Below, in pieces: positions 47,292 through 56,772 of a stretch of DNA of 64,000 bases. The position numbers were made by a program, and so were the translations under genes. The notes beneath the pieces were generated by a model. The model had not been told where the DNA came from. It searched no databases and was given only the letters and a program-made list of their open reading frames with translations. Positions within the stretch are counted from its first letter, which is position 1. Every line of letters starts with the position of its first letter. The DNA comes from Calditerrivibrio nitroreducens DSM 19672 (GTDB lineage: Bacteria; Chrysiogenota; Deferribacteres; Deferribacterales; Calditerrivibrionaceae), in assembly GCF_000183405.1 (NCBI RefSeq), contig NC_014758.1:2093836-2157835 (forward strand). The letters run 5' to 3'.

Positions 47292-49361
47292 CTAATTTAT
47301 CATTGATAAATTTCCTATTTTATCAAATAACTGCTTCAAAGAGCAAAGCATTGATAACCTATTTTCTCTCACGTTTGTATCTTCCACCATCACCATTACT
47401 TTATCAAAAAATTCATTTATGTATGGCTCCAGCTGCAATAAAGTATTCAAACCTTCCGCATACTCCTCTTTACTTAAGCGTATCATAAATTCATTTTTTA
47501 TGCCATCAATTTTATCTAAAAGTTTTCGCTCTACTTCTTCTGTTAAAATTTCATTATTGTATTCCGATCTATTATGATTTGCTTTTTTGAGTATATTATT
47601 TATACGTTTATAACTCTGCGCAATGGAATTAAATGATTCTTTCCCTTTAGCATCGGATAACGTCCTGGCGAGCTTTTCAATCTTTATCAGGTCATTAAAC
47701 AGATCAATAGAAGCATCAACTGCATCAGAGGCTATCCCTTCTGATATCAAAACCTGTTTGTATCGCTGTTTTATGAATTCCATAACCTGATCTTTTACCT
47801 TTTCCAAATCGAAATTAACCTTCGATTTTAAGAGATTCAATGATTTTGAAACGAGCTTATCTATATCTATCCTGTAAGATTTCTGCCTTATAATCTGAAT
47901 GATCCCTATACTGTTTCTCCTCAACGCATAAGGGTCATTGTTACCAGTTGGGATAAGGCCAATGGAAAAACAGCCACAGATGGTATCTATCTTATCAGCA
48001 ATAGATACTACTGCACCAGTGATTGTTTCGGGTATCTTATCACCAGAAAATTTCGGAAGGTAGTGCTCATAGATACCTATATAAACCTCTTGAGGCTCCC
48101 CCTGAATCCTGCCATACTCTCTACCCATCACCCCCTGCAGCTCGGGGAATTCGTACACCATCTCCGTCATCAAATCGGCCTTACAAAGGTAAGCAGTCCT
48201 GTCAATAAGTTTACACTCTTCAGATGATAGACTAAGCACCTCTGTAAGGTATCTGGAAACCTCTCTGAACCTCTCCATCTTTTCATAAGATGTCCCAAGC
48301 TTCTCCTGATAAACAACTTTTTTCAGCTCTTCAACCCTCGATTCAAGAGGCACATTCTTATCATTTTCAAAGAAAAATGCAGCATCCTTCAGTCTTGCCC
48401 GTAAAACCCTCTCATACCCTTTCCGAATATTGTCATTGACAGGTTTAGTATTTGATATCCCTATAAAATAGTTACTTATCTTCCCATTTTTCCTGTTTTT
48501 TGTATAAAAATACTTTTGATGATTCTTCATCGAAGTTATAAGTACCTCTTCAGGTAGCTTTAGAAATTCTTCACTGAAACTACCAAGCACGGCAAAAGGG
48601 TACTCCACGAGATTTGTCACAGTATCCAGAAGGGACTCATCTATATCCACATCCACCTCATATTGGCCAGCTATATTCAAGATATCTGACACTATCATCT
48701 CTCGTCTTACTCCTCTTTCAGGTACCACAAAAGCATTTTTTAATCTATTGAAATAGTCTTCAGGGCTATCGATCTTAATACTATCTTTCCACATAAATCT
48801 ATGCCCAGCTGTTTTATTAGAAGCCTCAATACCATCTATATCAAAAGGTAAAAGTTCTCCATCATAAAGAGATATAAACGACTTCACCGGTCTTGCAAAC
48901 CTGAATGACTTATCACCCCAGCGCATTGTCTTTTTAAATGGTATATTCTGGATTAACTTTGCTACATTCTCAGATATGATTTCTCTTGTGGATCTTCCTT
49001 TGGTAAATCTTTTTCCAGAAAGATACTCCCCCTTTGGAGTGCTTACTTTTTTCAGTGTAGCCACATCCAGTTGCTTTGCTTTAGCAAAATTCATAGCAAC
49101 ATTGGTAAGATTACCTTCTGCATCAAAAGCTGCCGAAGCAGGTGGCCCCACAATCTCCTCTTCCTGATCCGGCTGATGATCCGCAAGTCCAGACACCAAC
49201 ACAAAGAGTCTTCTGGGTGTACCATCTGCAACAATTTTCTCAAAAGGGATCCTATTTTCTTTAAAAAGGTTTTCAAATGCTGAACCAAGATAATCTATTC
49301 CCACATTTACAAAATCGGCAGGGATCTCTTCATTTAAGATCTCCAAAAAGTAATAAGACAT
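47292..49361 (-). CDS. glyS: Glycyl-tRNA synthetase beta subunit
   Basis: The 689-residue beta subunit of the tetrameric bacterial glycyl-tRNA synthetase. Signatures: YYFLEILNEEIPADFV at the start, DGTPRRLFVLVSGLADHQPDQEEEIVGPP, RWGDKSFRFARPVKSFISLYDG, CKADLMTEMVYEFPELQGVMGREY and NDPYALRRNSIGI. GGAGG precedes the ATG. The alpha subunit gene glyQ, normally just upstream, is absent; upstream are a small secreted protein gene and a tRNA. Confidence 0.96.
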   Translation of the reverse strand: MSYYFLEILNEEIPADFVNVGIDYLGSAFENLFKENRIPFEKIVADGTPRRLFVLVSGLADHQPDQEEEIVGPPASAAFDAEGNLTNVAMNFAKAKQLDVATLKKVSTPKGEYLSGKRFTKGRSTREIISENVAKLIQNIPFKKTMRWGDKSFRFARPVKSFISLYDGELLPFDIDGIEASNKTAGHRFMWKDSIKIDSPEDYFNRLKNAFVVPERGVRREMIVSDILNIAGQYEVDVDIDESLLDTVTNLVEYPFAVLGSFSEEFLKLPEEVLITSMKNHQKYFYTKNRKNGKISNYFIGISNTKPVNDNIRKGYERVLRARLKDAAFFFENDKNVPLESRVEELKKVVYQEKLGTSYEKMERFREVSRYLTEVLSLSSEECKLIDRTAYLCKADLMTEMVYEFPELQGVMGREYGRIQGEPQEVYIGIYEHYLPKFSGDKIPETITGAVVSIADKIDTICGCFSIGLIPTGNNDPYALRRNSIGIIQIIRQKSYRIDIDKLVSKSLNLLKSKVNFDLEKVKDQVMEFIKQRYKQVLISEGIASDAVDASIDLFNDLIKIEKLARTLSDAKGKESFNSIAQSYKRINNILKKANHNRSEYNNEILTEEVERKLLDKIDGIKNEFMIRLSKEEYAEGLNTLLQLEPYINEFFDKVMVMVEDTNVRENRLSMLCSLKQLFDKIGNLSMIN

Positions 49362-49487
49362 ATATCCTCCGGGAAAGTAGTTCTACATCTATGATGCTAA
49401 AATACTTTTACAAAATCTTTTATTTATAACCGCTAAATTCCAACTTTTCAAGGAAAATTTGTATTTTATTATTGAAGAAATAAAAAA

Positions 49488-49841
49488 TTAGCTCTTTCTC
49501 TTTCTACGAGGTTTTAATTTTTTCTTCTGCTCTGCCAGCTCCTTTCTTTCCTGTGCAATCTGCTCTTTGCGAAACTTCATCTCTTTTTGTAGAAACTCAG
49601 TCTCATCCCTTTTAAATTTATTGCAATCCCTTATCTCTTTTTTTGTTTTGGCTCTGGAAAGGCATTCATTTGTATTATTTAAGATGGATGTTTTCCTTTC
49701 ATTATACTCGATATTGAGATTTTTTTCCATCTCCAGCAGCTCTTTCTCCCTGTTTAAAATCTTCACCAGCTGATCATCATCTGCATATAGGAAACTGAAT
49801 GAAAAAACCAAAGAAATAAAAAACAAGGTAAACCTAACCAT
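49488..49841 (-). CDS. Small secreted coiled-coil protein
   Basis: About 117 residues. MVRFTLFFISLVFSFSFLYA is a signal peptide; the rest is a charged helix rich in Glu, Lys and Arg (LVKILNREKELLEMEKNLNIEYNERK... ending KKLKPRRKRKS) with two Cys. No family recognised; similar small proteins are periplasmic. ATG 49841 is chosen since the upstream part of the frame runs through the tRNA gene. Confidence 0.6.
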   Translation of the reverse strand: MVRFTLFFISLVFSFSFLYADDDQLVKILNREKELLEMEKNLNIEYNERKTSILNNTNECLSRAKTKKEIRDCNKFKRDETEFLQKEMKFRKEQIAQERKELAEQKKKLKPRRKRKS

Positions 49842-49862
49842 ATACCACTCCACAATAGAAAA

Positions 49863-49934
49863 TAGGAGCGAGGGGGATTGAACCCCTGACCCTTGCGACG
49901 TCAACGCAATGCTCTCCCACTGAGCTACGCTCCT
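49863..49934 (-). tRNA. tRNA-Val (GAC anticodon)
   Basis: The minus-strand sequence folds into a full cloverleaf: acceptor AGGAGCG/CGCTCCT, D arm GCTC-AGTGGGA-GAGC, anticodon arm TTGCG-TTGACGT-CGCAA with anticodon GAC, T arm AGGGG-TTCAATC-CCCCT. 72 nt with discriminator A; CCA is not encoded. Confidence 0.95.
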
Positions 49935-49945
49935 TAGATGTTATA

Positions 49946-49974
49946 TTTTTAATCCATCTTCCCTTTTTTGTCAA
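49946..49974 (-). promoter_or_regulatory. Promoter of tRNA-Val
   Basis: On the minus strand TTGACA (49974-49969), 17 bp, TAAAAA (49951-49946), placing the transcript start about five bases before the mature tRNA. Confidence 0.5.
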
Positions 49975-50048
49975 TAATTTTAGGCCACATTTTTTTGTTG
50001 ACATTTTCTCATGTTGTAATAGGATAACCACAAGGTGGAGATAAGATT

Positions 50049-51071
50049 ATGCTGAGATTTGACGAAGGGGTGAAACTTTTCGAAGAAGAATTGTTGACCC
50101 TTGCCGATAGAGCAAACAAAATAAGGCAGAAAAAACATCCTGAAGGTATCGTTACTTTTGTAATAGACCGGAATATAAACTATACAAACGTTTGCGTCTG
50201 TAAATGTAAGTTTTGTGCCTATTACAGAGACATGCAAGATAGCGATGCATTCGTTATCGATTTTGAACTTCTGAAAAAAAAGATTGAAGAAACATTAGCC
50301 TTAAACGGCACCCAGATCCTTTTACAGGGAGGACTTCATCCGGATCTTAAAATAGATTTTTATGAAGATATGTTGAGATACATAAAAAATAACTTCAACG
50401 TGTGGATACATGGGTTTTCAAGTCCTGAGATCGATCACATTGCAAAAGTAAGCTCCCTCTCCATCGAAGAGACCCTTGACAGATTAATCAGAGCGGGGCT
50501 CGACTCCATCCCGGGTGGTGGTGCAGAACTACTCGTGGACATGGAACGCTCAAGGGTAAGTCCTAATAAAATAAACTCCACCAGATGGCTTGAAATAATG
50601 GAAATAGCCCATAAAAAGGGGCTTAAAACTACGGCCACAATGATGTTTAAAAAGACAGATACCCCTGAGATGATCATAGAACATCTCGACAAAATTCGCA
50701 ATCTACAGTCGAAAACCGGTGGTTTTACAGCTTTTATCCCCTGGCCCTTTCAGCCAAACAACACAGAGCTGGGTGGTGAACAGGTAACTGCAGCTGAGTA
50801 TCTAAAAGTACTCGCTATATCAAGAATTTATCTTGAAAATATAGACAATATACAGGTATCCTGGGTTACCCAGGGGCCAAAGATAGGGCAATTGGGGTTG
50901 TATTTTGGGGGTAACGATTTTGGAAGCCTTATGATAGAGGAAAATGTGGTGGCATCCTGCGGGGTCAGCTATAGTATATCATTAGAAGAGCTTCTACATT
51001 TTATTAAAAAAGCAGGTTTTACACCCGCCCAGAGGGATATGAAGTATAATATTTTAAAGGTGTATAGTTGA
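50049..51071 (+). CDS. mqnC: Cyclic dehypoxanthinylfutalosine synthase
   Basis: A radical SAM enzyme of the futalosine menaquinone pathway. The 340 residues have the cluster motif in NVCVCKCKFCAYYRD (C-x3-C-x2-C), then LLQGGLHPDLKIDFYEDMLRYIK, GLDSIPGGGAEL and FIPWPFQPNNTELGG, all typical of MqnC. The presence of MqnC implies the organism makes menaquinone by this route; other mqn genes are outside the window. First gene of a six-gene overlapping run. Confidence 0.93.
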   Translation: MLRFDEGVKLFEEELLTLADRANKIRQKKHPEGIVTFVIDRNINYTNVCVCKCKFCAYYRDMQDSDAFVIDFELLKKKIEETLALNGTQILLQGGLHPDLKIDFYEDMLRYIKNNFNVWIHGFSSPEIDHIAKVSSLSIEETLDRLIRAGLDSIPGGGAELLVDMERSRVSPNKINSTRWLEIMEIAHKKGLKTTATMMFKKTDTPEMIIEHLDKIRNLQSKTGGFTAFIPWPFQPNNTELGGEQVTAAEYLKVLAISRIYLENIDNIQVSWVTQGPKIGQLGLYFGGNDFGSLMIEENVVASCGVSYSISLEELLHFIKKAGFTPAQRDMKYNILKVYS

Positions 51072-52213
51072 AAAAAGATCTTCTTGATATATTGGTGGAA
51101 ATATCTGAAAAGATGGCTTCAACCCTCAAAGAGGATGAGCTATTAAATGATATTTTAGAAATAGCCCAGGAGTATCTATCTGTAAAAAGGATATCCATAA
51201 TGATAATCGAAGGGGATCATTTGGTAATAAAAGCTGCCGTAGGACTACACGTTGATTACAAAAGTCTAAAAGTTCCTCTTGGAAATGGGATAAGTGGTAA
51301 AGTGGCAATCACAGGGGAACCGATAGTTATAAACAAAGGATCAAATACAAATTGGGAACTTGGTTACGACACCAAATCATACATGTCTGTACCCCTCAGG
51401 ATAAAGGATAAGTTGATAGGGGTTCTTAATCTTACTGACAAAGAAAATGATTACTTCAGCGATGACGATATAAAGATAGCCAAATATATTGCCTCCCAGT
51501 GTGCCATATCCATTGAAAAAGCACAGATTTATGAATCTATTAGAAGATCAGAAAATTTGCAGCTCATAGGAAAATTCACCAGCACTATAATTCATGACAT
51601 AAAAAATCTATTAAACATTGTTCAGAACTATGTGGAGCTCTTGGAAATTGCCTCCGAAGATGAAAGTGATTTTAAGGAATATGTGGATAGCATATATACC
51701 GAACTAAAGCTAATACACGGTCTTGTTATGGATATACTCGATTTTTCTAAAAATCAGATAACTTTAAAAACCACCAGAATAGAGTTGGACGATTTTATGG
51801 AATATATCACAAAACACACAAACATAATGCTAAAGCCATACAATATCGATTTTTATGTGGATTATCCTAAAGGTATAATTTTTTATGGAGATAAGGATAA
51901 ACTTTTCAGGGTTCTTTTTAATCTTATAAATAATGCGGTCGATGCAGTGGGTGAAAATGGGCAAATAAAACTAAAGGTGCTACTCGAAAATAATAGTCTG
52001 ATTTTTATAGTTGAAGACAACGGCAAAGGGATACCGACAGAAATGGTGGATAGGATATTCGACCCATTTTATACTGCAGGAAAAGAGAAAGGTACCGGAT
52101 TAGGTCTTGCGGTGGTAAAGGATATAGTTAACGCCCACAATGGTACAATAGCAGTTGAATCAAAGGTTGGAGAGTATACAAAATTTTTGATCAGATTGCC
52201 AATATCAGGTTAA
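51068..52213 (+). CDS. GAF-domain sensor histidine kinase
   Basis: 381 residues. GAF domain at about 20-155 (VPLGNGISGKVAITGEPIVI, SVPLRIKDKLIGVLNLTDK), then H-box IIHDIKNLLNIV, N-box LFNLINNAVDAVG, G1 DNGKGIP and G2 GTGLGLAVV. No membrane helix, so cytoplasmic. The TTG start overlaps the mqnC stop (TTGA). A cognate regulator is not adjacent. Confidence 0.9.
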   Translation: MKKDLLDILVEISEKMASTLKEDELLNDILEIAQEYLSVKRISIMIIEGDHLVIKAAVGLHVDYKSLKVPLGNGISGKVAITGEPIVINKGSNTNWELGYDTKSYMSVPLRIKDKLIGVLNLTDKENDYFSDDDIKIAKYIASQCAISIEKAQIYESIRRSENLQLIGKFTSTIIHDIKNLLNIVQNYVELLEIASEDESDFKEYVDSIYTELKLIHGLVMDILDFSKNQITLKTTRIELDDFMEYITKHTNIMLKPYNIDFYVDYPKGIIFYGDKDKLFRVLFNLINNAVDAVGENGQIKLKVLLENNSLIFIVEDNGKGIPTEMVDRIFDPFYTAGKEKGTGLGLAVVKDIVNAHNGTIAVESKVGEYTKFLIRLPISG

Positions 52214-52223
52214 GGTTTAGAAA

Positions 52224-55031
52224 GTGAAAGATCATATTATAATAAAAGGTGCAAGGCAACATAATTTAAAAAATATCTCCCTTGAGATACCCAAACATAA
52301 GCTCATAGTAATCACAGGGGTAAGCGGCTCTGGTAAATCCACTCTGGCTTTTGATACTTTATACGCCGAAGGGCAAAGGCGCTACGTGGAGTCTCTATCG
52401 GCATATGCAAGGCAGTTTTTGGAATTGATGGAAAAACCGGATGTGGACTCCATAGACTATCTCTCCCCTGCCATTAGTATAGAGCAAAAATCGATCAGCA
52501 AAAACCCCCGGTCAACGGTGGGAACAATTACAGAAATTTATGATTATCTCAGACTTTTATTTGCAAGGGTAGGTGAGGTATTCTGCCCGGTTTGCGGAAA
52601 AAAGGTTGAAAGCTATACCCCACAACAGATTGCAGATATTGTACTTTCTTTACCTGAAAATAGCAAAATTGAGATACTTTCTCCTATTGTGATGGGAAAA
52701 AAGGGGGAGTTTAAGCAACTCTTCCAAAAACTTCTTAAAGAAGGGTATGTTAGGGCTTACGTCAATGGTGAAGTGGTACGATTGGAAGATGATATAAATT
52801 TAAATAAAAATGTAAAACATAATATCTCCGTCGTTATAGACAGATTAAAGGTAAAAAATGAGATCAAACGGAGATTGACCGATTCCATAGAAACAGCTTT
52901 GAAGCTATCTGATGGACTTGTGGAGCTCATCACTGAAGAAGGAAAATCTTTATATAGTGAAAAATTCGCATGTGTGGATTGCAACGTTAGCATCCCGGAG
53001 ATCGAGCCCAGAACATTCTCATTTAATAATCCCTTTGGGGCCTGTCCAGACTGTGAAGGGCTGGGCGTCAAGATGGTATTTGATGAGGAATTAATCGTAC
53101 CTGATCCTTCAAAATCGATTAAAGAAGGTGCAATTGCACCCTGGGGAAAACTTGAAAATTTTCATCAGATGAACATGATCATAGCTCTTTCCGATCAGTA
53201 CGGTATAGATGTAAATAGCAGTTTTTCCAAACTAAATGAAAAGAGTAAAAAGATTCTTTTTTATGGATCAGATAAACCTCTCAAACTTTATACCTTCAAG
53301 GGGGATCAGAAGATCGTTTACGAAAAGGAGTTTAAGGGGGTCATCGGTGAGCTTAAAGAACTACTACATTCTGATAGATATCAAGATATAGAAAAAGCCA
53401 GACTTTATATGTCCAGTATGCCCTGTGAAAGTTGCAAGGGAACCCGTCTCAGGCCTCATAGCCTTTCGGTAAAAATTGCAGGATTAAATATATCAGAGAT
53501 TTCCTCCATGACCATTGAGCATCTTATCCCTTTCTTTGAAAAACTCGAATTTAAAGGGTTTAAAAAAGAGGTGGCGCAGAAGATAATTAAAGAGATCATG
53601 CATCGACTTATCTTTTTAAAAAATGTTGGAATAGATTACGTTACCCTATCCAGAAGTGCTATGACACTGAGCGGTGGTGAATCCCAGCGTATCAGGCTAG
53701 CCACACAGGTTGGTTCCGGACTAACTGGAGTTTTGTATGTCCTTGATGAACCAAGTATAGGTCTCCATCAGAGGGACAACGATATGCTTATAAATACGCT
53801 CAAAAACCTAAGAGATATCGGCAATACAGTAATCGTTGTGGAGCATGATGAAGATACGATAAAAAATGCTGACCACATAATTGATATGGGGTTAGGAGCC
53901 GGCATACATGGGGGGGAGATTATTTTTCAGGGTAGTTACGAGGAATTATTAAAATCAGAACGATCCCTGACAGCTTCTTACCTGAACGGTAGAAAGAAGA
54001 TCCCTATACCAAAAAGAAAAAAACCGGATGGAAGATTCATTACCGTAGTTGGGGCAAAACAAAATAATCTTAAAAACATTACCGCCAGATTCCCTGTGGG
54101 TTTGATTACGGCTGTCACAGGTGTTAGTGGTTCCGGTAAGTCCACCCTTGTAATGGATATACTTTACCCTGCCATCAAGCGAAAGTTATTTGGTTCAGCA
54201 GAAAAGCCAGGTATCCACGATCATGTTTCCGGGATAGAATATATAGATAAAATAATAGATATAGATCAATCCCCAATAGGGAGAACCCCAAGATCAAACC
54301 CCGCCACCTATACAGGCGTGTTTACCGATATTAGAGAGGTGATGGCGCTAACCCCCGAAGCTAAATTAAGGGGCTATAAACAGGGGCGGTTTAGCTTTAA
54401 TCTAAAGGGGGGTAGATGTGAAAAATGCCAGGGGGAAGGGTATATTAAGATAGAAATGCATTTCCTCCCTGACATGTACGTAAAGTGTGATGTTTGTCAT
54501 GGAAGCAGGTATAATAGAGATACTCTGGATATAAGATATAAAGGGAAAAACATAGCTGAAATATTAGAACTCACCGTAGATGAAGCCTTCGACTTTTTCG
54601 AAAATATACCGAAGCTCAACCACAAACTTTCAGTGTTGAAAGATGTGGGTTTAGGATACATACATCTTGGGCAGCCAGCCACCACACTATCTGGAGGAGA
54701 AGCCCAGAGAATAAAGCTGGCAAAAGAATTGATGAAAAAATCCACCGGCAAAACCCTGTACATATTTGATGAACCCACCACAGGTCTGCACTTTGACGAT
54801 GTGAAAAAGCTTGTAAAGATATTTAAGGCATTGTCAGAAGCAGGAAATTCTGTTATAATTATTGAGCATAATCTTGACGTGATAAAAATAGCAGATTATA
54901 TTATAGATCTTGGACCGGAAGGTGGCGACAGAGGTGGAGAGATTGTATTTGAAGGTACCCCAGAGGAATGTTGTAACTGTGAAAGATCTTATACTGGAAA
55001 ATACCTAAAGGAGAAATTACTTGATGTTTAA
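52224..55031 (+). CDS. uvrA: Excinuclease ABC subunit A
   Basis: UvrA is the damage-recognition ATPase of nucleotide excision repair. The 935 residues include IIIKGARQHNLKNISLEIPKHKL, two Walker A motifs (GVSGSGKSTLAFDTL and GVSGSGKSTLVMDIL), zinc modules (FCPVCGKK; CVDCN...CPDCEGLG; CEKCQGEGYI...CDVCHGSRY) and two ABC signatures (LSGGESQRI; LSGGEAQRI). GTG start. Full length. Confidence 0.98.
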   Translation: MKDHIIIKGARQHNLKNISLEIPKHKLIVITGVSGSGKSTLAFDTLYAEGQRRYVESLSAYARQFLELMEKPDVDSIDYLSPAISIEQKSISKNPRSTVGTITEIYDYLRLLFARVGEVFCPVCGKKVESYTPQQIADIVLSLPENSKIEILSPIVMGKKGEFKQLFQKLLKEGYVRAYVNGEVVRLEDDINLNKNVKHNISVVIDRLKVKNEIKRRLTDSIETALKLSDGLVELITEEGKSLYSEKFACVDCNVSIPEIEPRTFSFNNPFGACPDCEGLGVKMVFDEELIVPDPSKSIKEGAIAPWGKLENFHQMNMIIALSDQYGIDVNSSFSKLNEKSKKILFYGSDKPLKLYTFKGDQKIVYEKEFKGVIGELKELLHSDRYQDIEKARLYMSSMPCESCKGTRLRPHSLSVKIAGLNISEISSMTIEHLIPFFEKLEFKGFKKEVAQKIIKEIMHRLIFLKNVGIDYVTLSRSAMTLSGGESQRIRLATQVGSGLTGVLYVLDEPSIGLHQRDNDMLINTLKNLRDIGNTVIVVEHDEDTIKNADHIIDMGLGAGIHGGEIIFQGSYEELLKSERSLTASYLNGRKKIPIPKRKKPDGRFITVVGAKQNNLKNITARFPVGLITAVTGVSGSGKSTLVMDILYPAIKRKLFGSAEKPGIHDHVSGIEYIDKIIDIDQSPIGRTPRSNPATYTGVFTDIREVMALTPEAKLRGYKQGRFSFNLKGGRCEKCQGEGYIKIEMHFLPDMYVKCDVCHGSRYNRDTLDIRYKGKNIAEILELTVDEAFDFFENIPKLNHKLSVLKDVGLGYIHLGQPATTLSGGEAQRIKLAKELMKKSTGKTLYIFDEPTTGLHFDDVKKLVKIFKALSEAGNSVIIIEHNLDVIKIADYIIDLGPEGGDRGGEIVFEGTPEECCNCERSYTGKYLKEKLLDV

Positions 55032-56772
55032 AAAGATATCCAGCTTTCTAATTATTTTTTTATTTGCAATAGTAGCCACAGCTGCATCTATTCAGGATGA
55101 TTTCAATTCAAATATGAAAGATTTTAACTTTATAAATAAATCTAAAAATGTCACAAGATTCTCCTATAAAATGGTGGCGGATAAATTTCTTGAGATATAC
55201 GAAAAGAATCCAAAATCTGCATTAGGCGAAAAATCTCTCTACTATGCGGCGGAAACTTACAACAATTCCTATCAAAGATTTCAAAATAGCATCGATCAAG
55301 CTGAAGCCCTCAAATATTACAAACTACTTGCAAGTAATTACAAATCATCTCTATCAGCTAATGCCCATTTAAAAGCAGCTGAGATATATATTCAAATGAA
55401 AGATATCCCCACAGCACAATTCATGTACGAAAACTGCATAAAAAAATTCCCAAAGTCCAAAGAATCCAAAATCGCCCAGCAACAACTCACCCTATTAAAC
55501 AAAAAATATTCCGCCACATCCCAACCATCCCCCCGTAAAAATCCACAGATAACAAAAAACGACAAAGAAAAAACAACACAGGAAAATATAAAGAATCAGG
55601 ATGAACAAAAATCTGATGCTTTAGATTATGAAAATAAAGCACCCCGCGTGGAGATAAAAAGTGTAAAATACTGGAGCAATGATGACTACACAAGGGTGGT
55701 GATAGAGCTTTCAGGAAAGGCCCATTTTTATAAACATTGGCTTAAGGAAAATCCTGAATTTCATAAACCCCCAAGACTTTTTGTGGATATCTATAATTCT
55801 GTAATAAACCCATCAATACCGAAAAATATGGATATAAACGATGGATTACTAAAAGGTCTAAGATGGGGTATTTACGAAAAATACACCACAAGGGTTGTCC
55901 TTGATATCGACTCGGTAAATGATTTCACCGTTTTCCAGATGGAAAATCCTTACAGAATAGTTATAGATGTCAGCAAAGATAATTTAAACAAGGTAACAGC
56001 AGGGGAGACAAAATCTGAACCTAAAGAGGATAAAAAACAGAAAAGTAAAGGGAAGGTAACCCTAGTTGAAGGCGGTGATAAACACACACTTGCCTCTGCC
56101 TTTGGTCTAAAAGTAAAAACAATCGTCTTAGACCCCGGACATGGAGGTAAGGATCCAGGTGCCACCTACAACGGACTGATGGAAAAGGATATGAACCTTG
56201 ATATCGCTTTGAGGGTAAAACAGAAGCTTGAAAAATACGATTCAGCCCTTAAAATCCTCATGACCCGTGATACAGATGTCTTCATACCACTTGAGGAGAG
56301 AACCGCCTTTGCAAATAAAAATAAAGCAGATATCTTTGTATCGATACATCAAAATGCCAGTAGAAACCCCGATGCACACGGTATTGAAACGTACGTATTA
56401 AACGTAACCAAAGATAAATCAGCCTTAGCTGTGGCAGCGTTTGAAAACCAGGCATCTGAAAAATCTATATCCGATCTTCAGGGTATATTAAAAGATATCA
56501 TGCTGAATTCAAAATTGGAAGAATCTTTGATGCTGGCAAACTTTGTCCAGAAAAGTCTTTCATCTTCCACAGCTGATCGCGACATTGGGGTGAAACAGGC
56601 ACCTTTTTATGTATTAGTTGGAGCAAAAATGCCATCCATACTTATAGAGTGCGGTTTTATCTCCAATCCACACACCGCACAACTTTACACCACCGAAGAA
56701 TATAAAAATAAAATGGCTGAAGGGATATTTAATGGTCTTTTAAAATATATAGAACACTATAATGGTAAATGA
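55024..56772 (+). CDS. N-acetylmuramoyl-L-alanine amidase with AMIN domain (AmiC type)
   Basis: A secreted cell-wall amidase of about 582 residues. Signal peptide at 1-20, a helical TPR-like region (about 40-160), an AMIN domain that targets septal or pole envelope (about 210-325; YWSNDDYTRVVIELSGKAHFYK), then Amidase_3 with zinc motifs LDPGHGGKDPGA, SIHQNAS and PSILIECGFISNP. ATG 55024 overlaps the uvrA end by 8 bp. tamB starts inside its 3' end. Confidence 0.92.
   Translation: MFKKISSFLIIFLFAIVATAASIQDDFNSNMKDFNFINKSKNVTRFSYKMVADKFLEIYEKNPKSALGEKSLYYAAETYNNSYQRFQNSIDQAEALKYYKLLASNYKSSLSANAHLKAAEIYIQMKDIPTAQFMYENCIKKFPKSKESKIAQQQLTLLNKKYSATSQPSPRKNPQITKNDKEKTTQENIKNQDEQKSDALDYENKAPRVEIKSVKYWSNDDYTRVVIELSGKAHFYKHWLKENPEFHKPPRLFVDIYNSVINPSIPKNMDINDGLLKGLRWGIYEKYTTRVVLDIDSVNDFTVFQMENPYRIVIDVSKDNLNKVTAGETKSEPKEDKKQKSKGKVTLVEGGDKHTLASAFGLKVKTIVLDPGHGGKDPGATYNGLMEKDMNLDIALRVKQKLEKYDSALKILMTRDTDVFIPLEERTAFANKNKADIFVSIHQNASRNPDAHGIETYVLNVTKDKSALAVAAFENQASEKSISDLQGILKDIMLNSKLEESLMLANFVQKSLSSSTADRDIGVKQAPFYVLVGAKMPSILIECGFISNPHTAQLYTTEEYKNKMAEGIFNGLLKYIEHYNGK

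Noticed and set aside
49996-50030. Promoter for mqnC
   Set aside because: A TTGACA is present but the -10 at correct spacing (AGGATA) is poor; not strong enough to list.
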